Below the pieces are notes generated by a model. It did not search any database. It was given only the letters and a program-made list of their open reading frames with translations, and was not told where the DNA came from. DNA of 19,945 nt from CAZSTA01 sp964609495 [NCBI: uncultured bacterium] (GTDB lineage Bacteria > CAZSTA01), in assembly GCA_964609495.1 (NCBI GenBank), contig CAZSTA010000050.1, positions 1 to 19,945 of the forward strand, read 5' to 3'. A program made the translations under genes and the position numbers. Numbering within the stretch: the first letter of the stretch is position 1; each line of letters starts with the position of its first letter. This document shows positions 1 through 7,573 of the stretch, one piece after another.

Positions 1-539
1 CCGGACTCGGTTTAAGCATCGTCAAGGAGATGGTGGAATTATTAGAGGGAGATATTCGTGTAGAGAGCGAGATAGGGGAGGGAACTACCTTCACCGTTCG
101 CCTGCCATACCTACCTGCTGAGGAGGCCGTTATCCCATCTCCTCTACCTACCCAGGAGAAGGAATTAAAGTTAGATAAGACGATCCTAGTTGTAGATGAC
201 GAACCTGACACCGTCAGGGTTTTGGAAGTAATAATGGATAAGTTGGGGTGTGTGATCTTAACCGCTTTTGATGGGTTGGAAGCGCTAGAGATACTGAGAA
301 GTTATCCTTCCATTGATCTAATATTTCTGGATTTAAGGATGCCAGTGAAGGATGGCTACGAGGTAATAGGGGAGGTGCGCCAGGACCGTCGCTTTTGGGA
401 TTTACCGATCATCACTGTATCAGCCGAGGGTAGGGAGGCGGAGATCGAGAGGGCGATGGATTTGGGAGCCAACGGACATATTATAAAACCATTTAAGTTG
501 GAGGAGCTATCCGATATAGCGAAAAGATGGCTGGGGTAA
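1..539 (+). CDS. Hybrid sensor histidine kinase, C-terminal part (ATPase end plus receiver domain), 5' truncated by window
   Basis: The reading frame is open from base 3 and enters from outside the window. It begins with the kinase G2 box (GLGLSIVK), followed by the usual C-terminal HATPase strand pattern (GTTFTVRLP). A short linker leads to a complete receiver domain with the acidic pair DD, the phosphoacceptor Asp in FLDLRMP (codon 330-332), the Ser of VSAEG and the Lys of IIKPF. Kinases of this layout autophosphorylate on His and pass the phosphate to their own receiver, then usually to a phosphotransfer protein. The sensor part is not visible, so the signal is unknown. Any internal ATG start (for example at 30) is wrong because homology continues upstream of it. 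No partner phosphotransfer gene lies next to it on the right. Confidence 0.9.
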   Translation, partial: GLGLSIVKEMVELLEGDIRVESEIGEGTTFTVRLPYLPAEEAVIPSPLPTQEKELKLDKTILVVDDEPDTVRVLEVIMDKLGCVILTAFDGLEALEILRSYPSIDLIFLDLRMPVKDGYEVIGEVRQDRRFWDLPIITVSAEGREAEIERAMDLGANGHIIKPFKLEELSDIAKRWLG

Positions 540-661
540 AGCATCCAGGTAATTGGCATGACAAAGAGGCGGGATAAATATTCCTTTAATAATAAATAGG
601 GACATCTCAAAAATCTCGATTATGATTGCATTCCAGATCAAGATTCTTCAAATTCAGTAAT

Positions 662-693
662 AGGTGGACTTCCATAATTAAAACATCCCACCT
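662..693 (+). terminator. Possible weak terminator after the hybrid kinase gene
   Basis: A 6-bp perfect stem, AGGTGG (662-667) with CCACCT (688-693), is separated by a 20-nt loop and followed by a T-rich run (TTTATAGTTTTGTTT). The long loop and short stem make this weak. It is positioned plausibly, about 120 bp after the kinase stop and before the arsR promoter. Confidence 0.3.
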
Positions 694-736
694 TTTATAG
701 TTTTGTTTCATTCCTCTTATATCCCTAAAATTTATA

Positions 737-765
737 TTGACAAAAATCTAAATCAATGTTATAAT
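737..765 (+). promoter_or_regulatory. Consensus sigma70 promoter of arsR, with AT-rich operator-like dyad at the start site
   Basis: TTGACA (737-742), exactly 17 bp, then TATAAT (760-765): a full match to the sigma70 consensus. Transcription should start near 772, about 30 nt before the arsR ATG. The start-site region (about 766-787) contains the AT-rich imperfect dyad ATATA...TATAT around GATATTTTGATATAT. ArsR-family repressors usually bind such dyads over their own promoter, so autoregulation is inferred. Confidence 0.75.
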
Positions 766-801
766 ATATATAGATATTTTGATATATGGATGTGAATTGC
801 T

Positions 802-1155
802 ATGAGAGATATAATAATGGTTTTCAAAGCCCTATCGGATGAAACTAGGATTAGAATATTGAAGCTTTTAGAGAAGAGAGAGCTTTGCGTCTGTGAATTA
901 ACTGAGATATTAGGAAGCGCCCAATCCACGGTATCTCGACATCTCAGGATCTTAAAAGATGCTGGTCTGGTGGATGATATGCGCGATGGACTCTGGGTTA
1001 ATTATCGCCTCTCGAAGGAGGAGGTAAATCACTACGCAGAAGACATATTGAGACTTATCTCGACTTGGTTGAATGAAGATCCTAAGGTTACAAAGGACTT
1101 AAATAAAGCTGAAACTATTGATCGTGAGGATATCTGCGCAAGAACGCTTAGATGA
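802..1155 (+). CDS. arsR: ArsR-family arsenite-responsive transcriptional repressor
   Basis: A 117-residue winged-helix repressor. The arsenite-sensing motif ELCVCEL (residues 27-33, Cys29 and Cys31) starts the first recognition-domain helix. The HTH follows (AQSTVSRHLRILKDAGLV) with the wing at about 60-70. A further Cys (112) lies in the tail and might act as a third ligand. In the family, As(III) or Sb(III) binding to these thiols releases the repressor from DNA. The ACR3 pump gene lies 273 bp downstream, which supports an arsenic role. The start at 802 has only a weak Shine-Dalgarno (GGA at 788-790); an alternative ATG six codons in (820) is possible. It is probably autoregulated through the consensus promoter just upstream. 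Confidence 0.93.
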   Translation: MRDIIMVFKALSDETRIRILKLLEKRELCVCELTEILGSAQSTVSRHLRILKDAGLVDDMRDGLWVNYRLSKEEVNHYAEDILRLISTWLNEDPKVTKDLNKAETIDREDICARTLR

Positions 1156-1428
1156 AATTTTTAAGGCGTGTTTAATCTTCCTCCCAAGCTATTGAGAATA
1201 AGAGGAAAAATGTTTTAATTTGGAGAATATCACTGAGGATAAAGAAATTTTTGAGATTAATCACGTAAGATGATAATATGAAAGAGCGGGATTTTTTATT
1301 AATAGTCTTGGAAACAATAGACTTATAATTAGCTTATAGTGTGCAAAGTAGCGATTCACTTCCTTACAATTTGGATTAGGGTAAGGAAGAGGGAAAACTA
1401 GAATAAAGCCCAGTTAAGGGAGGATAAG
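1156..1428. other. 273-bp spacer between arsR and the ACR3 gene
   Basis: No credible gene. An isolated TATAAT (1324-1329) has no well-placed -35, so an independent promoter for the pump gene is possible but not proven. A perfect inverted repeat (1359-1389) lies in the likely leader and is described separately. A spacer this long is unusual between arsR and its pump gene. Confidence 0.5.
1359..1389 (+). repeat. Perfect 9-bp inverted repeat in the ACR3 leader
   Basis: CTTCCTTAC (1359-1367) pairs perfectly with GTAAGGAAG (1381-1389) across a 13-nt loop. There is no T-run after it, so it is not a standard terminator. It ends 29 nt before the GGGAGG Shine-Dalgarno of the pump gene and could be an operator or an mRNA hairpin. 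Confidence 0.5.
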
Positions 1429-2559
1429 ATGAGCAAGGCGATAACCAAAGAAAAGAAATTAAGCGTATTCGAGAAGTATCTGACTCTCTGGGTTCTACTT
1501 TGCATAGCGGTGGGAATAGGTCTAGGGAGGATCGCGCCAGGGTTGGCTAAATCCCTCGATAACATATCTATCGCTCAAGTATCGATCCCGATCGCTATCT
1601 GCTTATTCTTCATGATGTATCCAATTATGGTCAAGATCGATTTTTCCGAGGTGATTAAAGCAGGAAAGACTCCCAAGCCAGTTCTCCTCACTCTATTTGT
1701 GAACTGGTGCGTTAAACCATTCTCGATGTATGCGATCGCTACTCTATTTCTAGGATATATCTTCCGAGGTCTATTGCCCGGCACAGAGATCATCAAGACT
1801 GGCGAGGAAGTTATGCTCTATCGCAGTTACATCTCTGGAGCTATATTACTCGGTATAGCTCCCTGTACTGCGATGGTGCTGATGTGGTCATATTTAGCGA
1901 GGGGTAACGATGGGCATACTCTCGTGATGGTAGCGATAAACTCTCTAACGATGCTCTTCCTCTATGCCCCCTTAGGAGGATTCTTACTCAAGATAAATAG
2001 AATGCCTATTCCCTGGGAAACTATCGTTTTATCTGTGCTGATCTATGTAGCACTTCCGCTAGTAGCTGGCTACTTCTCTCGTAAGGAGATAATAAAGCGC
2101 AAGGGGATGAGATGGTTTCAAGAGAATTTCTTACACCGCTTAACCACAGTCTCGATCATAGCTCTACTCGCTACCCTCATCCTCCTCTTCTCTTTTAAAG
2201 GAGAAGTGATCGTTAAACAACCCCAGGCGATAATTCTGATCGCAATACCGCTCTTCATTCAAACGAGTATCATCTTCGCCTTAGGATACTTCTTAGCTCG
2301 GCTGTTAAAATTGACCTATGAAGATGCCGCTCCCAGCGCTATGATCGGGGCGAGCAATCACTTTGAGGTCGCTATCGCTACTGCGATCACCCTCTTTGGA
2401 TTAAGCTCTGGGGCAGCGATGGCTACCGTAGTGGGAGTATTGATCGAAGTGCCAGTGATGTTGGGATTAGTAGCATTTTGCAAGAGAACAAAAGGATGGT
2501 TCACCTCGACGAAAGAAATAGGAGAATCTCGGATCGAAGAGGCTCTAGTAGGTGATTAA
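1429..2559 (+). CDS. acr3: ACR3-family arsenite efflux permease
   Basis: A 376-residue integral membrane protein of the ACR3 type (bile acid:Na+ symporter superfamily), about 10 membrane segments, which exports arsenite across the inner membrane using proton motive force. Family signatures seen: the N-terminal [16 protein letters not shown] segment, VNWCVKPF with the conserved TM4 Cys (Cys94), [17 protein letters not shown] (Cys146), and the [11 protein letters not shown] segment with the conserved membrane Glu late in the protein. Length is normal for bacterial ACR3. A strong Shine-Dalgarno (GGGAGG, 5-6 nt spacing) fixes the ATG at 1429. It follows arsR and is tightly coupled to the small DUF364-like gene downstream (3-nt gap), so those two are surely cotranscribed. 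Confidence 0.95.
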   Translation: MSKAITKEKKLSVFEKYLTLWVLLCIAVGIGLGRIAPGLAKSLDNISIAQVSIPIAICLFFMMYPIMVKIDFSEVIKAGKTPKPVLLTLFVNWCVKPFSMYAIATLFLGYIFRGLLPGTEIIKTGEEVMLYRSYISGAILLGIAPCTAMVLMWSYLARGNDGHTLVMVAINSLTMLFLYAPLGGFLLKINRMPIPWETIVLSVLIYVALPLVAGYFSRKEIIKRKGMRWFQENFLHRLTTVSIIALLATLILLFSFKGEVIVKQPQAIILIAIPLFIQTSIIFALGYFLARLLKLTYEDAAPSAMIGASNHFEVAIATAITLFGLSSGAAMATVVGVLIEVPVMLGLVAFCKRTKGWFTSTKEIGESRIEEALVGD

Positions 2560-2562
2560 GAG

Positions 2563-2799
2563 ATGAAGTTATTGCAGAAAGCCAAGGATAAGTTCGCAGG
2601 AACAGTTGAACAGCGTAATTTAGAGAAACTTATCAAGCGCTCCGATCTCCTCCTTATAACAGGAACAGTTGCGGTAAACGATTCTCTTGATCAGATAGTT
2701 GAGATGACGAATGATAAAACTTACCTATTTTACGGGACAACTATCTCCGGAATAGCTGAGTTATTGGGGTTAAGAAGATATTGCTTTTACGGGAAGTGA
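2563..2799 (+). CDS. Small DUF364-like protein (C-terminal half of the putative heavy-metal chelation domain)
   Basis: A 78-residue soluble protein starting 3 nt after the ACR3 stop. The pattern SDLLLITGTVAVNDSLDQIV, followed by a short strand (TYLFYGTT) and the turn SGIAELLGL, resembles the C-terminal Rossmann-like half of DUF364, a family annotated as a putative heavy-metal chelation domain and usually over 200 residues with a DUF4213 N-terminal part. Here the N-terminal part is absent, yet the gene has an intact frame and is translationally close to the pump. It could be a minimal metal- or metalloid-handling accessory, or a decayed remnant. The Shine-Dalgarno is weak, so expression may rely on coupling to acr3. 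The family assignment is from remembered pattern and is moderate. Confidence 0.6.
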   Translation: MKLLQKAKDKFAGTVEQRNLEKLIKRSDLLLITGTVAVNDSLDQIVEMTNDKTYLFYGTTISGIAELLGLRRYCFYGK

Positions 2800-2855
2800 T
2801 ATATAGGGAATGCTGAAAGTTTGTGGGATTGAGGATAGAGAGATCTATTAGGATA

Positions 2856-4847
2856 TTAAGATTGTTCGCTCTTCAAGGGTAGCTTGATAGTAAAGACGGA
2901 ACCTTCCTCGATTTTGCTTTTAACCTCGATCTCCCCTCCATTCCGCTTGATGAGACTGTAGCTAACGGGAAGGCTAAGTCCAGTTTTCCTCTCTCCTGAC
3001 TGGCTTCTGGAAAAGGGGTCGAAGATGTGAGGGATATCCTCCTTCGGAATACCATAGCCCGTATCAGAGAATTCGATGATCATCGCTTCTCCCTCGAGTT
3101 TTACCGAAATTCCCAGCACTCCACCCTTAGGCATTGATTGAAGGGAATTAAGGATCATATTCATCAATACCTGCTTTATTTGACCAGCATCCACTTCAAT
3201 CTTGGGTAGATCAGGCTCATATCCCCTCAACAGTACCACATCTTGAGATACGATCTGGTGTTCTAATAAAGCTAGGTTGCCCTCTAAAATATCAACTATA
3301 TCAGTCGGATTGATATTAGGCTCAGAGGGACGAGAGAAATCAAGGAGGTTTCTAATGATAGATTTGCAATAATTAGCTTCGGCTTCCACAGTCCTCCAAG
3401 GCATAGCCATCGGACCATCCTCCTTAACTCTTTTCAGCACCGCTTGCGAGAATCCCAATATAATTCCAATTGGATTCTCTATCTCATGAGCGATTCCTTC
3501 CGCTAATTGCCCCACTGACCCCATCTTCTCCGCTTGGATCAGTTGCTCTTGGGCATTTCTTAACTCCTCATAAGAGAACTTTAGCTCTGCCATCTGCTTC
3601 TGGATTCTCTCATATAATTGAGCATTTTCGATAGCCAACCCAGTCTGATGAGCGAAAGCCATAAGTAATTTTATATCAACATCTTCTATCGGGCGAGAGG
3701 AGAAGATATTATCCACAATCAACACTCCTAAAGCCTCTCCTTTAGCTATTAGAGGGACCACTGCAAAAGATTCTAGCTGGAGAGCCTCAGCGATCTCCTT
3801 CCCCACCCTCTCTCTATCTGCATCTACCACATTATAAGGCTTCTTCTCAATAGCTGCCCAAGCGATCAATCCCTGTTCCTCTTCTAAAGGTATCCTTAGC
3901 TGAGCTAAAGGTTCTGCTAGAACTCCTACTCCCAGACCATCGGTTAGAACTCCCTCCTCTTCATCGACCAGCAGGATCATCGCTCGATCATATCCTAATC
4001 CCTCGGTCGTCCCTTTCAAAATCAGTTGCAGTATCTTCTTCAGTTCTCGCGTTCCGTGCATACTGGCGCTTACTTGATTGAGAACTGATAATTCGTTGAT
4101 CTGCTTCTTAAGGAGGAAAGGGCTCTCCATCATTTGAATCGTTTTCCTCTTAGGACTAGTTTTGGGACGCCCCTCCCTTATCAACTGGGGATTCCTTCCC
4201 GTTTTGAAGATAAGCTGAATCTCTCCTCCTAGAAGGATTACATCTCCATTCTCCAAGGTCTTCCTTCCGATTCTCTCGCCATTGATGGCAGTCCCATTAG
4301 AACTATGCAGATCGTAGAGGGTAAACTCCCCATTGTGGTATATTATCTGGGAATGCCAACGAGATACGATCAGGTTATCGATCACTATATCATTTATATC
4401 CTCTCGACCAATCGTGATAATTTCTTTAATAATAGGAAAATGTTTGCTCGTCTTCATATTTTCCCATAGAACAAGTTCCGCCTGGATCTCCCTTAGGGTC
4501 TTGGCAGTTTTTAGAGGCGGCTTTTCTTCTTCCAAATCGGCCTCTTCATATCTCAATTCAACTGCTTCCCCCAAGGAGATAATATCCTTATTATTTAATA
4601 ATACCTTTTTATCGATCCTCTTCTTATTAACGAAAGTGCCTCCGGAACTACCCATATCCTCGATAACAAAGTGATCTTCCTCGAATCTAACAACGGCGTG
4701 ACGACGAGATACCTTCCTATCGGTGAATATTATATCATTATCCTCCCCTCGACCTAAATTTATAACTGGTTTAGCGAGATTTAATATCCTAACCTCCCCC
4801 TCCTCCTCCACGATCAACCTTGCTTTCAGATTTACTGGTGGATTCAA
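2856..4847 (-). CDS. FHA-FHA-GAF sensor histidine kinase (TTG start)
   Basis: A soluble kinase of about 663 residues. Domain order from the TTG start: FHA1 (about 10-105; GRGEDND, VSRRH, SSGGTFVN), FHA2 (about 125-220; GREDIND, VSRWHS, SSNGT), GAF (about 260-415), then a kinase core with H-box AHEIENPI (His454), N-box LMNMILNSLQSMP and G1 box DTGYGIP (about 595). FHA domains bind phosphothreonine peptides, so Ser/Thr phosphorylation may feed into this kinase. The G2 box is degenerate (TGLSLPVS where TGLGLSVS is usual). The longer frame starting at 4922 would overlap the upstream gene by 41 bp. The TTG at 4847-4845 is preferred: it follows GGGAGGGG with ideal spacing and lies 34 bp past the upstream stop. 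It is cotranscribed with the response regulator upstream, a likely partner. Confidence 0.88.
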   Translation of the reverse strand: MNPPVNLKARLIVEEEGEVRILNLAKPVINLGRGEDNDIIFTDRKVSRRHAVVRFEEDHFVIEDMGSSGGTFVNKKRIDKKVLLNNKDIISLGEAVELRYEEADLEEEKPPLKTAKTLREIQAELVLWENMKTSKHFPIIKEIITIGREDINDIVIDNLIVSRWHSQIIYHNGEFTLYDLHSSNGTAINGERIGRKTLENGDVILLGGEIQLIFKTGRNPQLIREGRPKTSPKRKTIQMMESPFLLKKQINELSVLNQVSASMHGTRELKKILQLILKGTTEGLGYDRAMILLVDEEEGVLTDGLGVGVLAEPLAQLRIPLEEEQGLIAWAAIEKKPYNVVDADRERVGKEIAEALQLESFAVVPLIAKGEALGVLIVDNIFSSRPIEDVDIKLLMAFAHQTGLAIENAQLYERIQKQMAELKFSYEELRNAQEQLIQAEKMGSVGQLAEGIAHEIENPIGIILGFSQAVLKRVKEDGPMAMPWRTVEAEANYCKSIIRNLLDFSRPSEPNINPTDIVDILEGNLALLEHQIVSQDVVLLRGYEPDLPKIEVDAGQIKQVLMNMILNSLQSMPKGGVLGISVKLEGEAMIIEFSDTGYGIPKEDIPHIFDPFSRSQSGERKTGLSLPVSYSLIKRNGGEIEVKSKIEEGSVFTIKLPLKSEQS

Positions 4848-4881
4848 CTTAGCCCCTCCCGCCGAAAATCGGCAATAACTA

Positions 4882-6870
4882 TCAGTAACAAACTCGATTC
4901 CTCCCCTTATCTTTAGCTGCATATAGCGCCTTATCAGCTAAACCTACCAACTCCTTCTTGATATCGGCATCTTGAGGGTAACTCGCAACTCCCGCGCTTA
5001 GGGTTATTTTCCTAGTAGGAGTGCCATCATCTTGGACAAAATCGCACTTGCTTACCGCTTTTCTCATCCTCTCCGCGACTGTGATAGCCTTCTCCTTATC
5101 GGTCTTAGGTAAGATAACCGCTATCTCCTCTCCCCCATATCTGGCCGGGATATCGGTTTTTCTAGTGGTTGATCTCAGAATATCCGCGATCTTTTTCAAG
5201 GCTTCATCTCCCATAGGATGACCATAGGTATCATTATATCGCTTGAAGTGATCGATATCGAAGATTATCAAAGATACCGGGTAGTGATATTGCCCCCCGC
5301 GAATTATCTCCTCGCCGAGACGCTCCTGGAAATAGCGGTGGTTATAGAGACCGGTTAGCCCATCGGTAACCGACAGCTTCTCCAAATCATTATAAAGCTC
5401 AACTCTCTCCAGAGATATACTAGCTTGGCTGATCAACGTAGTAACCACCCTTAAATCATCAGGATCGAAAGATTCTCCTCCCATCTTATCCGCAAGATTA
5501 AGAACTCCTACCACCTTTCCCTCTTTCAACATCGGCACGCTTAGGAAACTGCTCGTTCGATAGCGGGAGTTAATGTTGGTTCGTCCTATCACCGGATCTC
5601 CCTCCACATTAGTCACCAATAGATGCTTCCCAGATCGAATAACCTGATCAACGATGGAATTTCCCATCTTAATCCTTAATCCCTCGATCACATCGCTATT
5701 GATCCCGCGAGCCACCTTTATCACCAGCTTATCAGTCCCTTCCTCCACCGTCATAAAAGACCCTCGCTCCGCCTGAGTCATATGTATAGCCTCATCTAAA
5801 ACCAGCTTGAAGAGATGAGTAGCATCAAGGACATAGACCATCGATTGGCTCGCTTCGTGCAAAGCGGTAAGCTCCCGGACTCGTTTCTTCATCTGCTCAT
5901 GAAGGCGAGCGTTTTCTATCGCTAGACCAGCCTGGTTAGCAAAGGTCAAGAGCTTCTTTATAGTCTCCTCGGTTATCTCCTCTTCACTATAGGAATTATC
6001 AACCATTAACAACCCCACGATCTTATCCTCATCGATCATCGGAACAACAGCAAAGGATTCTATACCCATATCTTTTATTATCTGAGGATATTGGAAGAGA
6101 TCGCTCTTCAGCGCATCTGATAGGTGATAAACTCTTCCTTCCATAGCCGCCCTTATCACTATCGAATGCTTCTCCGACCTCAGAGGACAAGCTAAGTTCA
6201 CAACCTTTTCCTGCATCTTATTTAATTCTGGGGAGGAGAAATTACCCCGGTATCTATCACTGATAGTGACCATCCTCCCCAGGGCAACCTGTCGCTCTTC
6301 GTCAACCAGCATTAAAATAGCGCGATCAAATCCTAAACTGTTTGTAGCTCCATTCAATATTATCTGAAGGATCTGATCCAAATTCAGGGTGCTGATCATA
6401 GCCTTGGTAATATTATTAAGGATCTCTAGCTCCCTATTAGCCCTTTGAAGACTCTCCAAGAGCTCCTTATTACTTAAGATGAGCTTTCGCTTCTCCACAG
6501 CCTTATCTATAACATTTACTACTTCATCTATATTATCAAACGGCTTAGTTATATAGTCATAAGCTCCATGCCTTATAGCCTTCATTGCCGTATCTAAGGA
6601 GGCATAGGCAGTCATAATCACGATCATTATATCCTCATCTATGCTCCTGAGTTCTTCTAAAACACTGAGACTATCCTCCCCCGGTAGCTTTATATCGGTG
6701 ATAACTAGATCAAAGTTATCATCTCGAGCCATAGAGACAGCCTCTTCCCCAGTGGTAGCGGTCAGTATATCATAATTTTTAGGTTCTAATACGAAGCGAA
6801 AGAGGTTAGGCATACCCTCCTTATCATCGATGATCAGAATTTTAGTTCCTTCTTCCATAGTGCTATTCAT
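4882..6870 (-). CDS. Response regulator: REC-GAF-GAF-GGDEF diguanylate cyclase
   Basis: A 662-residue cytoplasmic protein. The N-terminal receiver has IIDD (15-16), phosphoacceptor Asp59 (ITDIKLP), MTAY and the ITKPF Lys. Two GAF domains follow (about 155-330 and 340-490), then a GGDEF domain (about 495-662; DGLTGLYNHRYF, FDIDHFKRYND). The active-site motif reads GGEEI (579-583) rather than GGDEF/GGEEF. The product-inhibition I-site RxxD is present (RKTD, 570-573) five residues before it. The protein probably makes c-di-GMP under phosphorylation and small-ligand control; the neighbouring FHA kinase is the obvious phosphodonor. Start: the ATG at 6870 sits immediately after GGGAG, whereas the ATG at 6858 has an SD-like GGAGATGA 8 nt upstream, so the true start may be 6858. 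A consensus promoter lies 69 bp upstream. Confidence 0.9.
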   Translation of the reverse strand: MNSTMEEGTKILIIDDKEGMPNLFRFVLEPKNYDILTATTGEEAVSMARDDNFDLVITDIKLPGEDSLSVLEELRSIDEDIMIVIMTAYASLDTAMKAIRHGAYDYITKPFDNIDEVVNVIDKAVEKRKLILSNKELLESLQRANRELEILNNITKAMISTLNLDQILQIILNGATNSLGFDRAILMLVDEERQVALGRMVTISDRYRGNFSSPELNKMQEKVVNLACPLRSEKHSIVIRAAMEGRVYHLSDALKSDLFQYPQIIKDMGIESFAVVPMIDEDKIVGLLMVDNSYSEEEITEETIKKLLTFANQAGLAIENARLHEQMKKRVRELTALHEASQSMVYVLDATHLFKLVLDEAIHMTQAERGSFMTVEEGTDKLVIKVARGINSDVIEGLRIKMGNSIVDQVIRSGKHLLVTNVEGDPVIGRTNINSRYRTSSFLSVPMLKEGKVVGVLNLADKMGGESFDPDDLRVVTTLISQASISLERVELYNDLEKLSVTDGLTGLYNHRYFQERLGEEIIRGGQYHYPVSLIIFDIDHFKRYNDTYGHPMGDEALKKIADILRSTTRKTDIPARYGGEEIAVILPKTDKEKAITVAERMRKAVSKCDFVQDDGTPTRKITLSAGVASYPQDADIKKELVGLADKALYAAKDKGRNRVCY

Positions 6871-6938
6871 CTCCCGTATATGAAAGGTATCTTAACATAA
6901 TAAATATTAGGGATATCCCGAACAATATATCATTTAGA

Positions 6939-6967
6939 ATTATACCTTATTACCCTAGTTTTGTCAA
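6939..6967 (-). promoter_or_regulatory. Consensus sigma70 promoter for the REC-GAF-GGDEF / kinase operon
   Basis: On the minus strand TTGACA (6967-6962), 17 bp, TATAAT (6944-6939): a complete consensus match. Transcription should start near 6932, giving a leader of about 60 nt before the first ATG. Confidence 0.8.
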
Positions 6968-7024
6968 GAAATATTCACTCAGGCGATACATATAAATAAA
7001 GAACCTAGAAGCTCCAATTCTCTC

Positions 7025-7053
7025 TTGACAAATTGGATTCGCTACTATATAAT
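7025..7053 (+). promoter_or_regulatory. Consensus sigma70 promoter for the DNPH1-like gene and possibly the downstream operon
   Basis: TTGACA (7025-7030), 17 bp, TATAAT (7048-7053). Transcription should start near 7060, about 40 nt upstream of the ATG at 7099. No strong Shine-Dalgarno follows. Confidence 0.8.
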
Positions 7054-7098
7054 AAACCTATGCATAATATTAGTCGCATTTATCTTAAATTATAAAAA

Positions 7099-7518
7099 AT
7101 GAAGATATACTTTTCTGGCTCAATAAGAGGCGGCAGGGATAGAGCAGACATTTACGCTGATATAGTCGCATATCTTCAGCAGAAAGGATGTGAGATCCCC
7201 TCTGCTCATATCGCTCATCCTGACGTTATGAAATTGGAGGAGACTAGCTTGGATGAAGAGGTCTTCGTTAGAGATATAGGGTGGATTGAGGAGAGCGAAG
7301 TGGTAATCGCCGAAGTATCAACTCCCTCTCTAGGAGTAGGCTATGAGATATGTTATGCTCTTCAATTAGGCAAACCTGTCCTCTGCCTATATCATCAAGA
7401 TCTCGCGATCTCCAAGATGATAAAGGGGAATACCAGCCCCACAATCAAAGTCCGACCTTACTCTGATAGGATAGAGATGATGAAGATAATAGATGAGTTC
7501 CTAGATAGCATCAATTAG
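7099..7518 (+). CDS. 2'-deoxynucleoside 5'-phosphate N-hydrolase (DNPH1/Rcl-like)
   Basis: A 139-residue member of the nucleoside 2-deoxyribosyltransferase superfamily. It closely follows the DNPH1/Rcl pattern: N-terminal KIYFSGSIRGGR (phosphate- and ribose-binding loop), a conserved acidic site in VRDIGWIE, and AEVSTPSLGVGYEI carrying the catalytic Glu (Glu83). DNPH1 enzymes cleave the N-glycosidic bond of deoxynucleoside monophosphates, giving a free base and deoxyribose 5-phosphate. This suits nucleotide salvage or pool sanitation. It has its own consensus promoter but essentially no Shine-Dalgarno before the ATG (only A/T-rich sequence), so initiation may be weak. A 55-nt gap separates it from the CHR gene downstream. 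A true deoxyribosyltransferase (base exchange) is the main alternative. Confidence 0.85.
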   Translation: MKIYFSGSIRGGRDRADIYADIVAYLQQKGCEIPSAHIAHPDVMKLEETSLDEEVFVRDIGWIEESEVVIAEVSTPSLGVGYEICYALQLGKPVLCLYHQDLAISKMIKGNTSPTIKVRPYSDRIEMMKIIDEFLDSIN

Positions 7519-7573
7519 AGGATAATAATATGAGGAATTGTAATAAAATCGCTCTGAAGAAGGAGTTAACTAG

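Larger units (their letters stand above)
540..801. other. Intergenic region between the kinase and arsR
   Basis: AT-rich spacer with no plausible gene. It holds a weak terminator-like hairpin (662-693) and the arsR promoter (737-765), described separately. Nothing else recognisable. Confidence 0.6.
6871..7098. other. Divergent intergenic promoter region
   Basis: A 228-bp gene-free region separating the minus-strand signalling pair from the plus-strand metabolic genes. It contains one consensus sigma70 promoter pointing each way (see the two promoter entries). The two -35 boxes lie about 57 bp apart, close enough for shared regulation. No obvious long dyad between them. Confidence 0.7.

Noticed and set aside
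1156-1428. Riboswitch or small gene in the arsR-acr3 spacer
   Set aside because: No recognisable aptamer and no frame with a start signal; only one inverted repeat stands out.
4333-4674. Plus-strand open frame of 113 codons
   Set aside because: It is antisense to the FHA region of the kinase, which has clear domain matches; no ribosome-binding site.
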